From NCBI GenBank assembly GCA_015501585.1, contig JADNRY010000475.1, positions 1-45,454 of the forward strand: a stretch of DNA of 45,454 bases, written 5' to 3'. A program made the position numbers and the translations under genes. The stretch comes from Rhodocollybia butyracea (Eukaryota; Basidiomycota; Agaricomycetes; Agaricales; Omphalotaceae). The notes beneath the pieces are model-generated. The model had not been told where the DNA came from. It made no database searches and saw only the letters and a program-made list of their open reading frames with translations. This document shows positions 20,839 to 31,818 of the stretch, one piece after another (position 1 is the first letter of the stretch; each line of letters opens with the position of its first letter).

Positions 20839-21584
20839 TGTCATGCCCTGTACTCCCGCTCTATTCCCGTTTCATTCCGTCGTTTCCACTCTCCCGACTT
20901 ATCCTGCTAGTTCCGCTCCTGACTTCTTCTCGATGGCGCAATCACAACCGCCATGATTACCTATTACTAACTCTTCCACAAGTTGTACTCACTACCTTCC
21001 TGTCTCTCCACTTGCCTTGTTCCATTCCGAGGTATGCCCTTGTATTATTTCCGTCCCCCTTGTCCCTTGTAGTACTTTCCCTTTCACCTTAACTGATTGT
21101 CTATGTACTTTTCACGACCCTGTATATCCTCCTTACTCTTAAATACTTGTTGATATCTCTGATACGATAGATTTGCTATATGAAACAACCCCCAGTTACC
21201 AACTCATTTCTCGACTTATCAGTTTCTTTTACTCTGTTTCTTCACTCTATCGTTTTCTTCACTCCGCAATACACTCTCTTCGAGTCCAATTCATTGCGCT
21301 CTATCAAGTCAGCTTCCGCTTGACTTTCCGCCGCCAATATCTTGTCTTCAAAAACGCTTGCACCCAGTGGGTCCTACCCTTAGAGTCAGAAACTCATTCC
21401 GTTCCTAGGCTTACTTGTACGGTTCATTCTATCACACTTCCAGATTCTGCTCGAACGTTTCATGTTGTCGCTATTCCCAGATCAAGTACACTATCATTGA
21501 ATCATCCCGTCGGAAACATTCTGCGGCTTCTATTTGAGATAGTACATCAACCCGTCGCAATAAGGATCCGCCTAGATCCTTACA
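20839..21584 (+). repeat. 3' LTR of the chromovirus
   Basis: 746 bp, TGTCATGCCC to GATCCTTACA, followed by target duplication GTATC. It pairs with 2091-2818. It contains a TTAAATA box and the exact 11-nt complement of the PBS (separate entry). It is slightly longer than the 5' LTR because of an extra segment around 21222-21255. Confidence 0.9.
21138..21180 (+). promoter_or_regulatory. LTR core promoter and predicted RNA start
   Basis: A TTAAATA box (21139-21145) sits about 30 bp upstream of GATTTGCTATA (21170-21180), the sequence complementary to the PBS. If transcription starts at that GATTT, the first 11 RNA bases could pair with the PBS. The same box and spacing (31-32 nt) occur in the diverged solo LTR at 22391-23210 on the minus strand. 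Confidence 0.6.
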
Positions 21585-21599
21585 GTATCTTTCTCTTTC

Positions 21600-21980
21600 A
21601 GGAAATTGTCCAGCAAAAGCTGGAGGATTTTTTATCTTTCACAACAAATTTCCTTGATAAGAAATATCTTTTATCCCCTTTGCAATTAGTTCATTTTAAT
21701 TTACCTCTTTCTCATTGGAAATTATGTCATTTTCTCAGCCATAAAAGAAATTGAGAGATGATCAGAAATGGTTTTTCAGGCTAAAAAACCATCAAAGAAC
21801 CATTTTCAATCATCTCCCAATTTCTTTTACAGCTGAGAAAATGACTTAATCTCAAGTGGGAAAGAGAAAAATTACAAAGTGGATAATAAACATTTCCCAA
21901 AATGGAAACTCTTGGTGAAAGGAAAGTATTCCCACACCTTTTCACAGTCTGTTTCCAGTAATGGAAAAACACCCTGGCCT
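21600..21980. repeat. Imperfect foldback repeat
   Basis: Inverted arms meet near 21780 (AAATGGTTTTTCAGG / CTAAAAAACCAT). The arms include CATTTTCTCAGCCATAAAAG against CTTTTACAGCTGAGAAAATG and extend more weakly for about 170 bp each side. It resembles a decayed MITE. It lies just outside the chromovirus and its ends are not fixed. Confidence 0.55.
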
Positions 21981-22124
21981 GTGGTGTCAAGGCACCTCCC
22001 ATGCTCAAAGATCACATCCAATGCAGAAGGTCCTGTAGTTTGAGATACATGAAGAGGTAGGTCTTTCAGGATGTGAGATTCTGATTAATAGCAAAAAGGG
22101 CGGGGTCAGGAAGCACATAACCAC

Positions 22125-22385
22125 ACTATTAGGCCTAAAATCGGCCTAAGGTGTGTAACCATACATTTTGACATTTTGCATGTGTTATACAACGCAATAA
22201 GAGAGTTATACAGAGCCCAAGCATGATAGCTGTTGCCGAGGCAAAGAACTTAACAATAATACTCAGCAAGCCATGAAGATATGCCCACAAGCATAGCCTA
22301 GAGCCAAGCTAGTGAGGATACCTGCCCGGAGATGTTAATGCTAGATCATCAATCTAGTTATACCTATGTATACTCGAAACTACAG
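22125..22385 (+). mobile_element. Repeat X, second copy, 5' part
   Basis: Reverse complement matches about 5080-5335 (shared CTATTAGGCCTAAAATCGGCC, TTGCCGAGGCAAAGAACTTAACAATAATACTC-like stretch and others). It is separated from the rest of X (23216 onward) by the solo LTR at 22391-23210. Confidence 0.7.
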
Positions 22386-22390
22386 GACAT

Positions 22391-23210
22391 TGTAAGGATC
22401 TAGGTGGATCCTTATGGCAACAGAATATAAGTGACTATCTTGAATAGAGGCGACGGAAGGTTCTGTCAGAATGATTTGTAGATAGTGTACTCGATCTTGG
22501 AATAATGACAATGTAGAATGTACAAGCGGAATCCGGAAGAGTGATAGAATGAACTGTATGAGTAAGCCAAGGAAGGAAATTGATTTCTGAAGGTGAGATA
22601 TTGGCAGCGGAAAGTTGAGCGGAAGCTGACTTGACAGAGCGCAATGAATCGGAATCAAAGAGAGTATATTGCAGAGTGAAGAAAACAATGTAGTGAAGAA
22701 ACTGAGTAGAAGAAACTGATAAGTTGAGAAATGAGTTGGTAACTGGGGGGTTGTTTCAATATAGCAAATCTACCGTATTGGAAGTATCGAGTGAGTATTT
22801 AAGTGTTCAGGAATAATAGGGTCGTAAAGAATAACTAGGCAAGTAGGTAGGATGAAAGGGAAGAAAATACAAGGAGTAGTGGAAGCAGGTAGAATACAAG
22901 GAGAAGATTCAAAATGGAACAAGGTGAGTAGATGGAAGGGAATAATGGAGTTATGCGTTATGTGCACAATTGGAGGGCGTATTAGGGAGCTATCGTTATG
23001 ACTGGGGAATTAATGGTTGGCACATGGTAAGGCAGTATAAGCCATTTGTCGGGATTGATGGCGGAAGCTATATTTGTTGGAATTGGGTCTAGCAGAAGTA
23101 ATGGTTGGCACATGGTAAGGCAGTATAAGCCATTTGTCAGGATTGATGGCGGAAGCTATATTTGTCGGAATTGGGTCGAGCAGAAGTAGAATTGAGGATG
23201 GGGCATGACA
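22391..23210 (-). repeat. Solo LTR related to the chromovirus LTR
   Basis: 820 bp in minus orientation with ends TGTCATGCCCC and GATCCTTACA, flanked by GACAT at 22386-22390 and 23211-23215. The terminal sequences and the internal GATTTGCTATA (complement at 22760-22770) with an upstream TTAAATA box match the chromovirus LTR, but most of the rest is diverged. It contains an 88-bp tandem duplication. A solo LTR arises by recombination between the two LTRs of an integrated element. Confidence 0.88.
23011..23187. repeat. 88-bp tandem duplication inside the solo LTR
   Basis: Two adjacent copies starting TAATGGTTGGCACATGG at 23011 and 23099, nearly identical, in the U3-side part of the LTR. They may duplicate a regulatory segment. 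Confidence 0.85.
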
Positions 23211-23215
23211 GACAT

Positions 23216-23660
23216 ATCAAAGCGGGATAAGTACTAAGCCAACATGTTACTTGAGGGAAGGATTTATGAGGGAAGGGATCCCTTGCACTAAGACCCCAAC
23301 GAGCTATGTTAAGATGAGGACTTTACAGTCCATAACATTGGGCCAGAACAATCCTGAGGAAACCATAGAGGTCTACTTGCGGCACCAGTTGTATCTGTGA
23401 AAGCGGTGGACATTGAGGATTACTGGAACTTCAGGACAGGACTTGGTCCTGGTCCCACACAAGTTCTGAACACAACAACACTGCACAACCCACAGCATTG
23501 TCTAGTCATATGGGAGCCCCTACTTTATCCACTGCAATGACAACATCATTGGTTTTGAACATCACCTTCACTGTGGCAACAAATCCCGCAGGTGCTGCCC
23601 CCGCACCAACCATCACTCCTTCCTCTGAAGCAGCACCTATGTCCGCTGAAGGTGTTCAGC
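23216..23660 (+). mobile_element. Repeat X, second copy, coding part
   Basis: Continues the match to the minus strand of about 4897-5080. An ATG at about 23309 opens a short frame whose first residues follow the same pattern as the minus-strand frame at 4995. It stops after about 28 codons, and similar composition continues beyond the stop in the same frame. Downstream is a Thr/Pro/Ala-rich stretch in another frame. I do not recognise the family. Confidence 0.45.
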
Positions 23661-23984
23661 AGATGAATGAGACGTGAGTCTCAAAGGTCAAGCCAACCTT
23701 TGAGACTCCCAGTGTTATGCCAATGCTGGAGTCTCATATCCATCTCTATCATTGCCTCGCTTCTGCAAAAGCTTGTCCTGTGGGGAGGGGTAACGGCTAC
23801 GCTGTTACTTGTACTAAGGCGCTGTGTCGCCATTCAATTTTCTTTTATATTACAATTTATTCATTTTGTATATACTATCTACTGTATGACTTACATAAGG
23901 AAGTCTTTCTTTACATTGGTACACTACATGCTATAAAGCTTGTTGTGTTCTTTTGTTTGATTTAAGCACTGCCTAGAGGCCTTA

Positions 23985-24155
23985 CATACTTGCAAGTCAA
24001 CCAAAATTTCCCCAGGTCTGACCTGTGACAGTGTGACCCACACAAGACCCGTGAGAAACAGGGATCCGGATCCGCAAGTCAGATACTTGCGGGTTTTCCC
24101 ACGAGTGATATCTGCAAGTACTTGTGAAGACCTGGACTCGTGGACATTTCTAATT
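23985..24155. repeat. Dispersed repeat C, copy 2
   Basis: Similar to 12945-13100 over TACTTGCAAGTCAAC, GGATCCGGATCCGCAAGTC, ACTTGCGGGTTTTCCCACG and GACCTGGACTCGTGGACAT. No clear target duplication. Confidence 0.65.
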
Positions 24156-24294
24156 GGAACAAGAACCCCAGGAGTAATATGTTTATTTCTAGTCATTTCT
24201 AAATGTAAGTTGGTTCTGAGTACAACAAGAAATTAAAACAGTGATAAGCAGTAAATATAAGTATGGTAAATGATATTGATATCTTAATTAAGAT

Positions 24295-26491
24295 TCAGAA
24301 GTCTTCCTTTTTTGCATTAAACTGGGATGCAAAGATAACTGCAATGGTGATGCATATCGTCATGGACCATACAAATCCTCCTATCCAGATTCCTCCAGCA
24401 ACATTTTTAAGATCAGACGCGCTCTTGAAGACTACTGTCCATCCATGCTTGTGAAATTGCAAGACATCCGCCTGACACCAACAGGTTTGAAATGATCCAA
24501 TATCCTCCATTATACTAGATGTGATGAGCCAAGCTGCATTGGCTACAGCAATAGCCTTGCCTGTGAGCCGCGTAATAACTGCCAGTGCGCTCAGACTATG
24601 TGTGCTTCGTTCATCTTGAACCTCTAGTCTCTGCATGATTTCATGCGAGACAAGGTTGGAAAAGACAAGCATAAGCCAGGAGATGGTGGCAGCAATTCCA
24701 TACAGAAGATAACTTCCTGAACGGCACCCAAGTCCAATAGCCGGCGTTCTGTATGCCACAAAAATAGCAGCTCCAGTGGTACCCCATTGGAGAAGTAGCG
24801 CAACAAAGGCAGCTTTAATCATGGAGTGAATCACGTGGGGATGCTGATGGAGAGCAGATAATGGCAGAAAGGCTTTGAGGTCTGGTTCTAAACGACATTG
24901 GGGAGTAGAATCGCACGTCGTTACTGGTTGAACCATCGTTGATTTGAGGCTGGTGATTGCATTTTCAAATCCTACTTGTACATGCCCAGAAAATGTGAAC
25001 CAGGTGAGGATACGGGCATAGTTGTAGACCGGACCCTCTGTCTTTTCATCGCCCTGCACCTCAAAACCCCACCACCTCGGAGGAGAAAATGGAGAAGGCA
25101 CAAGCTCGGGTGCAGCAGGTAAAGTTCCAGGCTGTTTAGATGGGATGGTGCTGGAACGTGAATATGGATCTACATTCTGCATGCTGCCCATACTTATGGT
25201 TGGAGAGGGCCACTGTGACGCTGGGTCCACCGTAATGTCTACTTGAGTCGTGCTTAAAGAAGGCTCCTGTAGATGATCCGTAGATGCATGGTGGCAGTGG
25301 AGGGGTAGAAGCGGAATAGACGTGTTTGGGCTAATATCCCTACTTCCCATATCGGTACAAACCACCAAGTCAGCACTTGGGCGGAGGGCTGTCTGAGCCA
25401 CATACCCAGCATTCCCGGCAATGCATGATTCGGAAATGAATTTGTGGTCCGTCAGAGCCTTCTTAATGTTTCCGATCTTGCACTGTGATCCTACATGAAT
25501 ATAACTGGAATGTATAAGCCCACGAACAGAGCTGTGTGAGAGAGAACTTGCCCAAAGACAATAGGGAACCTGCAATTATGTGATGAGTTACCCATTAATA
25601 CATGCGGCGAAGAGGAAAACCGTACATCCAACTCCAGACAGTACTGGATGCAAATTGAAGACCAACGTCAGGGTTTCCAAGCGACTCTTGGACGGCCGCC
25701 ATAAATGAAATCAGGTAGGCCAAAAAGGCCAATAAAACTGCGAGCTGATATCTTAGTTTCAAAACAATGAACATGTACTCATCAGATACGTACCTTGCGC
25801 AAGGAATGACCGAGTAAAACCACGGCGTGTGTTGCGAAGGTCTTTCTCCGCAGTTATCCAAAATTTTTCCTGGCCATTTTCTTCATCCAAAATGATGAGA
25901 CTGGCTAGTTTACCCCCCCGCTGATCGGCACGCATAGGGCATTGCTGTGTCTCCTGCAGGATAAATGCGGCGGCGTCGATCCTTTTAATCATATAATAGC
26001 AACGTGAATTACTCTGGGCCATTTCTTTGATGTGTTGGAATGCGTTGACAATATAACGTTGATTGAAAGCCGTGAGTGCAATGGAGTAGGCAGCCAATGC
26101 CGGACTTCCGATAGACAAGCAGGCACTGATTAAATCCATAGAACCGTTGGCCTCAAAGGGTAGCTGGGCTATGAGGGAAAGCCACGGTAGCAGCCAAGTT
26201 GTGATGGTAATTGCAGAGGAAGTGAAGTCTATGCTCTTTCCGTACGTTAAAAGTGACTCCGTCGAAATATGGTGCTGTACTTACTTGTCTGAGTACACTA
26301 CTACCGCAGTTTTGCTGGCAAGCTCTAGCTGATATGCCCCAGACGTCAGCGGAAAGGCTACCATTGGCAAAGCATGTAGGAAAAATGGGCTCGCCGAGGA
26401 TATTGACTAGACCGTCAGACGTGCAATTGAACTTTGAGGCACATGCCGCTTGCCAGTTGGGGACATTCACGGTGCTAAGGGATGTACCCAT
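24295..26491 (-). CDS. Multi-pass membrane protein of unknown function, five predicted exons
   Basis: Predicted exons (minus strand): 26491-26285, 26235-25794, 25737-25626, 25569-25548, 25482-24295. The four GT-AG introns of about 49-65 nt are inferred from reading-frame continuity. The start is MGTSLSTVNVPNW, although an upstream exon carrying a signal peptide is possible. The N-terminal region is Cys-rich, likely extracellular. Hydrophobic segments follow near SAITITTWLLPWLSLIAQLPF (26225), LLAFLAYLISFMAAV (25730) and three near the C-terminus (about 24800, 24730-24650 and 24360-24300), including QWGTTGAAIFVAY and GLGCRSGSYLLYGI. This resembles a widespread fungal family of uncharacterised membrane proteins. 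The fourth, very short exon is the least secure. No stop interrupts the proposed structure, so it may be functional. Confidence 0.65.
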
Positions 26492-26599
26492 AGTCTTTGG
26501 AACTGGCAGGTAGAGGTGGGGCAGTCGATGTAAAGTGGCAAAAAAACAAGGGTCTAACCAATTTATACTATGGAGGAAAGACAAGAGAAGACTGAATAT

Positions 26600-27450
26600 C
26601 CCATACCAGATTCGTTACGGAACATGCTTTTGAGCTTCAAAATTTGTGCTGCAATGCAATAATTCCTTTTTTGGTTTTTAAGACGTCACCTAATTTCTTG
26701 TTCAGGAAACATTGATTCAAGTACTGCATCTTGATGAACCAACCCTTATACTCATCTGCCTAACGCGCATGGGCTGAATGTCCGATTGAGGCAAATTCAA
26801 GTCTGTGCATCAAAATATTGTCACTCCCTTGACAGGACCTTGATATTTTGTCCTTTAAGCAACTGCTTGGCAAAAAAATTACGATCGAGTGCGGTATACT
26901 CGGCATCCCCCGCTCCGCCGCTATCATGTCAAACTTGAATGCTCCAAACGACCCACAGCCTGGAGGCATAGCACAAAGCCAGATGATCCAGTTTCCTTGA
27001 GCACTTGTTCTGAAAGATATAGGGATATTGACACATTTTGATTTTATCGGATAATATGATACGAGTTGATGAAAGCAACCTACTGCGTCAGGAAAGAAAC
27101 AAGGCTAAGTAGTACAGAGGCTCTGCAGAGCCGCAGAACAATGATGGGTATCCAGAGCAAAATGGGGAGTTGATTGAAAAACTCACCAGTCAGTCGCTGA
27201 TGAATTATTCAAATTTCCATTTGGAAACCTCCGAATGCTGGAATGGGATTTATTTCAGCTCCATACAACTGGAATGTTTGTTTTAGGGAACATCTGTACA
27301 TTTGTACTAATGACATCACAATCCGAAGATTTTCCTTGCAGGAAAATCCCTGGTGGTTCAGCCGCAATAATGATCAACGTGTAGACAACTAAAATTGTTA
27401 CTTGCCTTGAACATCTCGTTATTAGGTACGGTCAATTCTTAAATTCAAGT
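26600..27450. other. Intergenic, no gene recognised
   Basis: AT-rich with no convincing open frame. It could include upstream exons of the membrane-protein gene or downstream exons of the gene at 27460-28680. Nothing repeated elsewhere in the window was noticed. Confidence 0.4.
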
Positions 27451-27459
27451 TTGATTCAG

Positions 27460-28680
27460 CTACTGCATTGCAATCTGAATCGCGGACAAGTGAATCACTT
27501 TTTGGAGGCAATCCACCATGCTTAATTCACCAGAATCGCCTCGGTGAAGTGCCTCCTGGAAGCGTTTCACCTTATACTGACTCAGACCTGAATGAAACCC
27601 GGCGCTTGGTCAGAGTTCAATCGTAAGTCTGAGACGATTCTGGCCTTCTGAATCACTCCTGAATTGCCAACGCGATTATGAGAACTGACCGTACCTTGAA
27701 CGTAGGCTCCCATCTCTGACCATGCATAGCAAACAAGGACGCTAGAAATGGCAACAGTATGATGTAGCACCATGCCCATTGAGGCACATTAACTAGTTAT
27801 AGCCAGCATGTCATCCAAAGGGAGAAAACTAGTAGAACATTGTTAATAAGAAAGTAGGACACTAAGAGTAGAGGAAAAAACCGACAAGCAAAGAACATGA
27901 CCACAATGAAGAACTTACCGGAAGCTATAATCCTGTCTTCAGTTGCTGCGATGCTGACTTTTGCTCCTCTGTCCCATATCCTTGATATTAGTTGACTCAC
28001 CCCTGATCCTACAAGTCTAAGAGCACCAGCGGCATCAGTCGATATTGTCTCCAAATAAAGCCGCTGAATGTAACGAGAAGTGCTTCCTCAAGGTACTTAT
28101 CGGACATAGGAGGCTTGCCATTGGCGGGATGTTTGAGGCTGGGCCCATCAAACATTAACGAGAGCTCAAGAGCGTTAGCCTATTGCTGATTCTTCCCGGG
28201 ACTTGATATGATGGTCGGGAATAACATCTTGAAAGATCTACCGGCATAGTCATAGCCGAATCTTACCTGGGGTACGCCCTGGTATGCCTCGTATCCATTT
28301 CTTGAATTGACATTGTTTCCTTTCTCACAGGCTGTCACAGCGGTACTAAGCAAGCCCGGTTGCAACGGAAACGTAAATCGATGTACATACTAGTTATCAA
28401 AGGAAGGGCGCGCATCGGTGTATCATTGCACGACCCCAGACAAGTGGGTTACATACCAGATATACCAAACTCGTAGCACTTCGAGAGGGCCAACCACTCG
28501 ACTAGTAAGTCCCGGCGGCATTCCGGAACTTTAGTTATGGTTCCAACAGCAGTGACAGAAGTGCGTATGCATAAATCGAGCAGAAGGCAAAGGGAATGCA
28601 GGGAATGTAAACTGATTTTGTACCAGCAGGCTGGCTCCATGAAACAAATATAGGCTGATCAAGGGGCAAAGACGTCAGGT
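27460..28680 (-). CDS. Unknown multi-exon gene, one membrane segment
   Basis: A chain of short exons whose phases fit across GT-AG introns: 28680-28624, 28528-28457, 28331-28267 and one starting at 28179, then exons ending at IIAS (about 27918), one encoding a hydrophobic WAWCYIILLPFLASLFAMH segment (about 27790-27692), one at about 27650-27590 and a last one ending with TAG at 27460-27462. Segments include PECRRDLLVEWLALSKCYEFG, NGYEAYQGVPQ and MSDKYLEEALLVTF. The first exon is not established (ATG at 28776 is a candidate whose phase does not fit simply), and the junction near 28040 is unclear. Domain family not recognised. Consistent phases over several introns argue for a real gene. Confidence 0.45.
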
Positions 28681-28779
28681 CTGGAAGAGATAGATATTAG
28701 TCCAGGGATGACTAGAGAACACAGACAGATGAGCGTACCCGAAAAGTCCGATCTTTACTGCTTCGATTATGTACATCAA

Positions 28780-29549
28780 GGCCGGGTACTCAGGCGCTTT
28801 TCAGACGATCTGCTTCATGATCACTGGAGATGTGGGCGTTACAAGACGAAAGTAAAAATTGATTGAAGCGCCTGAATAATGCAGCGCTTATTTCGGAACA
28901 ACTCGGTTTCGACTCGGAATCGACTTGAAACATCAACACTTGTAGGATAATTTGGCAAAGTACGTGGCAACAGTTCATCTAAAGCATTAATGATGAGAGA
29001 TATGATGAACACTTGACGAGAGTTCAGCTGGCATGAGGCGGGACAGCGCCTTTCACAACCCAGACCGACCCTGTCACACCTGCCGCATGACAGATTGTGT
29101 GTCACTCTCATTCAGTTTGCCACTCTCTTCCCTCCTTCTCGAGAAGGTGGTGTCTATAGATCTCCATTCGAATCAGCGAAGACTCACAACACCACCACCG
29201 CCTTCAAGCTACTTCTGTGTGAGCAATTATAATCAAAGCAACTTCTATGAGTTTACCAGATGAGAAAGCGGTAGTCACTTCTCGGGTACCTATACTTTTG
29301 GAAAGATACCTGCGGTCATGTATGCGTCGCAAAGCTGCCTGGCCTGGCCTGGCCAGGACTGATATCACACTCATCAGCGCCATAGCTGGTACTCATGAAA
29401 CGCAATACTTAGTCACGAGTTCGCAGTAGACGCTTCTTACTGGGCTTGAACGTTGAACCATTGCGAAGAGTCTTCGAAATCGGACCAACGGCAAGAAGAG
29501 GAAAATATCATGGCATTTGGATAAGCAGTAGGCGAAGCGAGGCAGACAT
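28780..29549. other. Intergenic or unresolved exons
   Basis: Short open frames on both strands, none with recognisable features. It may hold the 5' end of the minus-strand gene below 28680. A repeat GGCCTGGCCTGGCCAGG lies near 29339. Confidence 0.35.
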
Positions 29550-30396
29550 TTAATCGTTCGCGCGTTCACGGAAGTCTAGTATCGACTGGTGAGTGTCCCG
29601 AATAGCGTCCGTTGCCGAAAATGGAATATCGATGTACGATTGTCCGATCTGTAGGATGCGTTGCACGTAATTGTCGTTCTCGAACTGCTGGCATCCGGGT
29701 GTAATAGATAGAAGAGGTTTGAGGCTGTCGGAAAAGTGGGGATACTCAATGACAACGCCCGCTGAGCGCTGATATAGATACTCGACTCCACGAGCAGCAT
29801 CGGCACTGCTGGTTGCATGAGCACCATTGTGAGTAGCAGCAGGTGTAGCAGACACAAGGTGAGTGGTATCAATCTGGATCTTGTCGCTCTATTTCGCGTA
29901 CATCTCTCTCACTGTCATTTTCGCATTCTGTAGCACAACCTCGTCTGGGCAATCACTGAAACATACTGAGTTCGATGGAATGTGTACGAATTTTGATGAG
30001 GCTGGAAGGGAATGGTGGTTGGAGGATGTCGATGAGCGCTTGAGTTGGAATGCATAGATAGCTTTGTCGATGTGTTCATCGTCGGAAAGAGTTATTGCTG
30101 CGAGCTTTTGCCCATCCCTGTATATTATCTAATGAGCGTAATTTCGCTGGCGCCAGTTTTACTGAAGGCCATCCGAGCGCGACCGATTTTTTGGTGGTGA
30201 GTCACATTCCCGAGCTAAGAAAACATACATGATTGAAAACGCGCCGTACCTGCAATTTCATTTTGTAATGCCCAGAACTCTGCATCTTGCTGTTTCTCCT
30301 CCGAGTGGTTTTGGTGAACGGAAATATTGACTCTTGAGTCGGAGGTAGGAATTCTATCAGACGGGCTCGTTCGCCCAAGGCGTTGGATGAAGGCAT
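29550..30396 (-). CDS. Uncertain host gene(s), minus strand
   Basis: An ATG at 30396 opens a basic, Arg/Lys-rich peptide that reaches a CAG|GTACGG donor at about 30250. A frame from the following AG (about 30213) stays open to a stop near 30127. Further down, 29855-29550 is a clean 100-codon open frame (Ala/Thr-rich start, then GVEYLYQRSAGVVIEYPHF) without its own ATG, so it is probably an exon joined to sequence near 29970-29890 by an intron. Whether these belong to one gene is unclear. No family recognised. Confidence 0.3.
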
Positions 30397-30439
30397 GATC
30401 GATGGCTTGGCACAAGGCTGGCGCTAACAAGTTCTGCGT

Positions 30440-31130
30440 GGCTTGTTAGCGCCTATCACACGCGATTCTTGTTTTTTTCTGGATCCATTTTTCAAGGAGC
30501 AGCTAGTTCTGCAAAAAAAAACCAGCTTCTCTTTGTGTCAACCGCTGATATTCCTTCGAGCGCATCACCACATTTATCCTATAGAAGACTTCTATGGATA
30601 TATCTTGTTCTCCGAGCTCCAGAGCTCCAAGTCGCGTCTCTGGCCGGTTTGTGGGCAAAAAGCCGTTCTCCCTTTCTTGTTTCTATCGGTGCTGGTAATC
30701 GTGCTTGTATCCTCGGGATTCTAGATCTCACGCGCACGGACTGTTGATAAGTAAAGTCCCTCGAAGCTGAGTAAATCCGGTTCACTTTTCATTCTCTCTC
30801 TGTTTTTGGTACTATTCGCTGTTTACTTTCGCGTTCTTATCTTCATTTGCCGCCCTCATATTCAGTCAGGTTGTTATACAGAGTCTTAACCGTTGGGGCC
30901 CGGGGGTTGGTCGCTTCTCGTTTCCCACTTCATTGATATTCCTTGTTTGTTCATACCCTTCCGTCTTTCTTCTGATAGATTCCTTTTTGTTTTTTTTGTC
31001 TTTCAAGAATTGACCGCGATATTCCTTAGATAGGCAACAGCGGAAGTCTCATCGATCCCTGCACAAACCCAACTTTTCCCGACGAGCTCAAACAACTTCT
31101 GCCTAATATCATTCCGCTCGCAAACCACAG
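30440..31130. promoter_or_regulatory. Pyrimidine-rich intergenic region, possible divergent promoter
   Basis: Strong T/C bias on the plus strand (long CT-rich runs at 30760-31020), as is common upstream of fungal genes. It lies between a minus-strand candidate (start 30396) and a plus-strand candidate (start 31158). Open frames here are low-complexity and not believed to be genes. Confidence 0.35.
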
Positions 31131-31157
31131 TTACACTCAGTGCAGCGCATCCTAAAA

Positions 31158-31818
31158 TGCCAACATTTTCTTCCAAGCCCATGGAGTGGATTACCGAGTG
31201 AGTGCCGTCACGAATCCGATTCCGGCGTGTTCTGCTGCTGCATCTGGGGAGGTTTTGAAATTGGTTCAGATCAGAGGTTGACGTTGAACGTTGATGCTTA
31301 CACTAGAGGGACCTGGGGACATTCTCCCGTTTGAAGGTGCGCAACAGGCGGACAACGACGAGTCTGGTAAGTTCCAGTTCTGTTTTGATTTTTCTCTTTT
31401 TTAATATTCGTTCGTTGTACTTGCACTGCTCTCACTCTCACCGATTTCGGCTCGTTCGTTCACTGGGCTCATTTCCATTGTACTACGTCCGGGTCCCACA
31501 CTCCAGAAACTTCCTTCCTTCCAGTTCCTCGTTTCCGTTTTCACTTCATCCGGTATCACTTGTCCATTTGGCGCTTACACTCCTTACTGTCCCGCGTTTC
31601 CTTTCTTTCTTTTGCTATCGCGATTTTCTACACTCTTTATCGATCACCCTCTATTACTGTTATGAATAGATACAAATACCAACCATACTTCCTTCCCTAG
31701 GTCATCTTCCATTGGCCTACTGAAGACCTCCCGAATCCGTCCCTCGATCTTTTCCGGAACTGTATAGCAGAAACAAGCATCTCCTATGCCTCGTACGTAC
31801 CTTCGCTGCGACTGAACT
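31158..31818 (+). CDS. Small three-exon gene candidate, unknown function
   Basis: ATG at 31158 (MPTFSSKPMEWITE), a GTGAGT donor near 31198, acceptor about 31305, exon 2 to a GTAAGT donor at about 31368, then a T-rich intron of about 330 nt ending CCTTCCCTAG at 31700, and exon 3 to TAG at 31816-31818. The joined frame is open with about 72 codons, and exon 3 encodes VIFHWPTEDLPNPSLDLF. The splice sites fit the consensus and the phases agree, but the long T-rich intron and unknown family keep this tentative. Confidence 0.35.

Larger units (their letters stand above)
2091..21584 (+). mobile_element. Composite 19.5-kb Ty3/gypsy chromovirus with nested insertions
   Basis: Two similar LTRs in the same orientation (2091-2818 and 20839-21584), both TG...CA, are flanked by the same 5-bp direct repeat GTATC (2086-2090 and 21585-21589). 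Between them lie, in order, a primer-binding site, gag fragments, protease, reverse transcriptase, RNase H, integrase, a chromodomain, an antisense gene and a polypurine tract. The order PR-RT-RH-IN-chromodomain defines a chromovirus of the Ty3/gypsy (Metaviridae-type) group. At least seven other repeats have landed inside, which explains the unusual length. Every coding part is interrupted by stops or frameshifts, so this copy is defective. It could still be transcribed from its LTR. Confidence 0.9.

Noticed and set aside
23667..23965. Overlapping 80-90-codon plus-strand frames
   Set aside because: No conserved pattern, two frames overlap, and the region borders decayed repeat X.
31331..31669. 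112-codon plus-strand frame rich in Ser, Leu and Phe
   Set aside because: It reads through a T/C-rich tract better explained as an intron of the small candidate gene or as non-coding.
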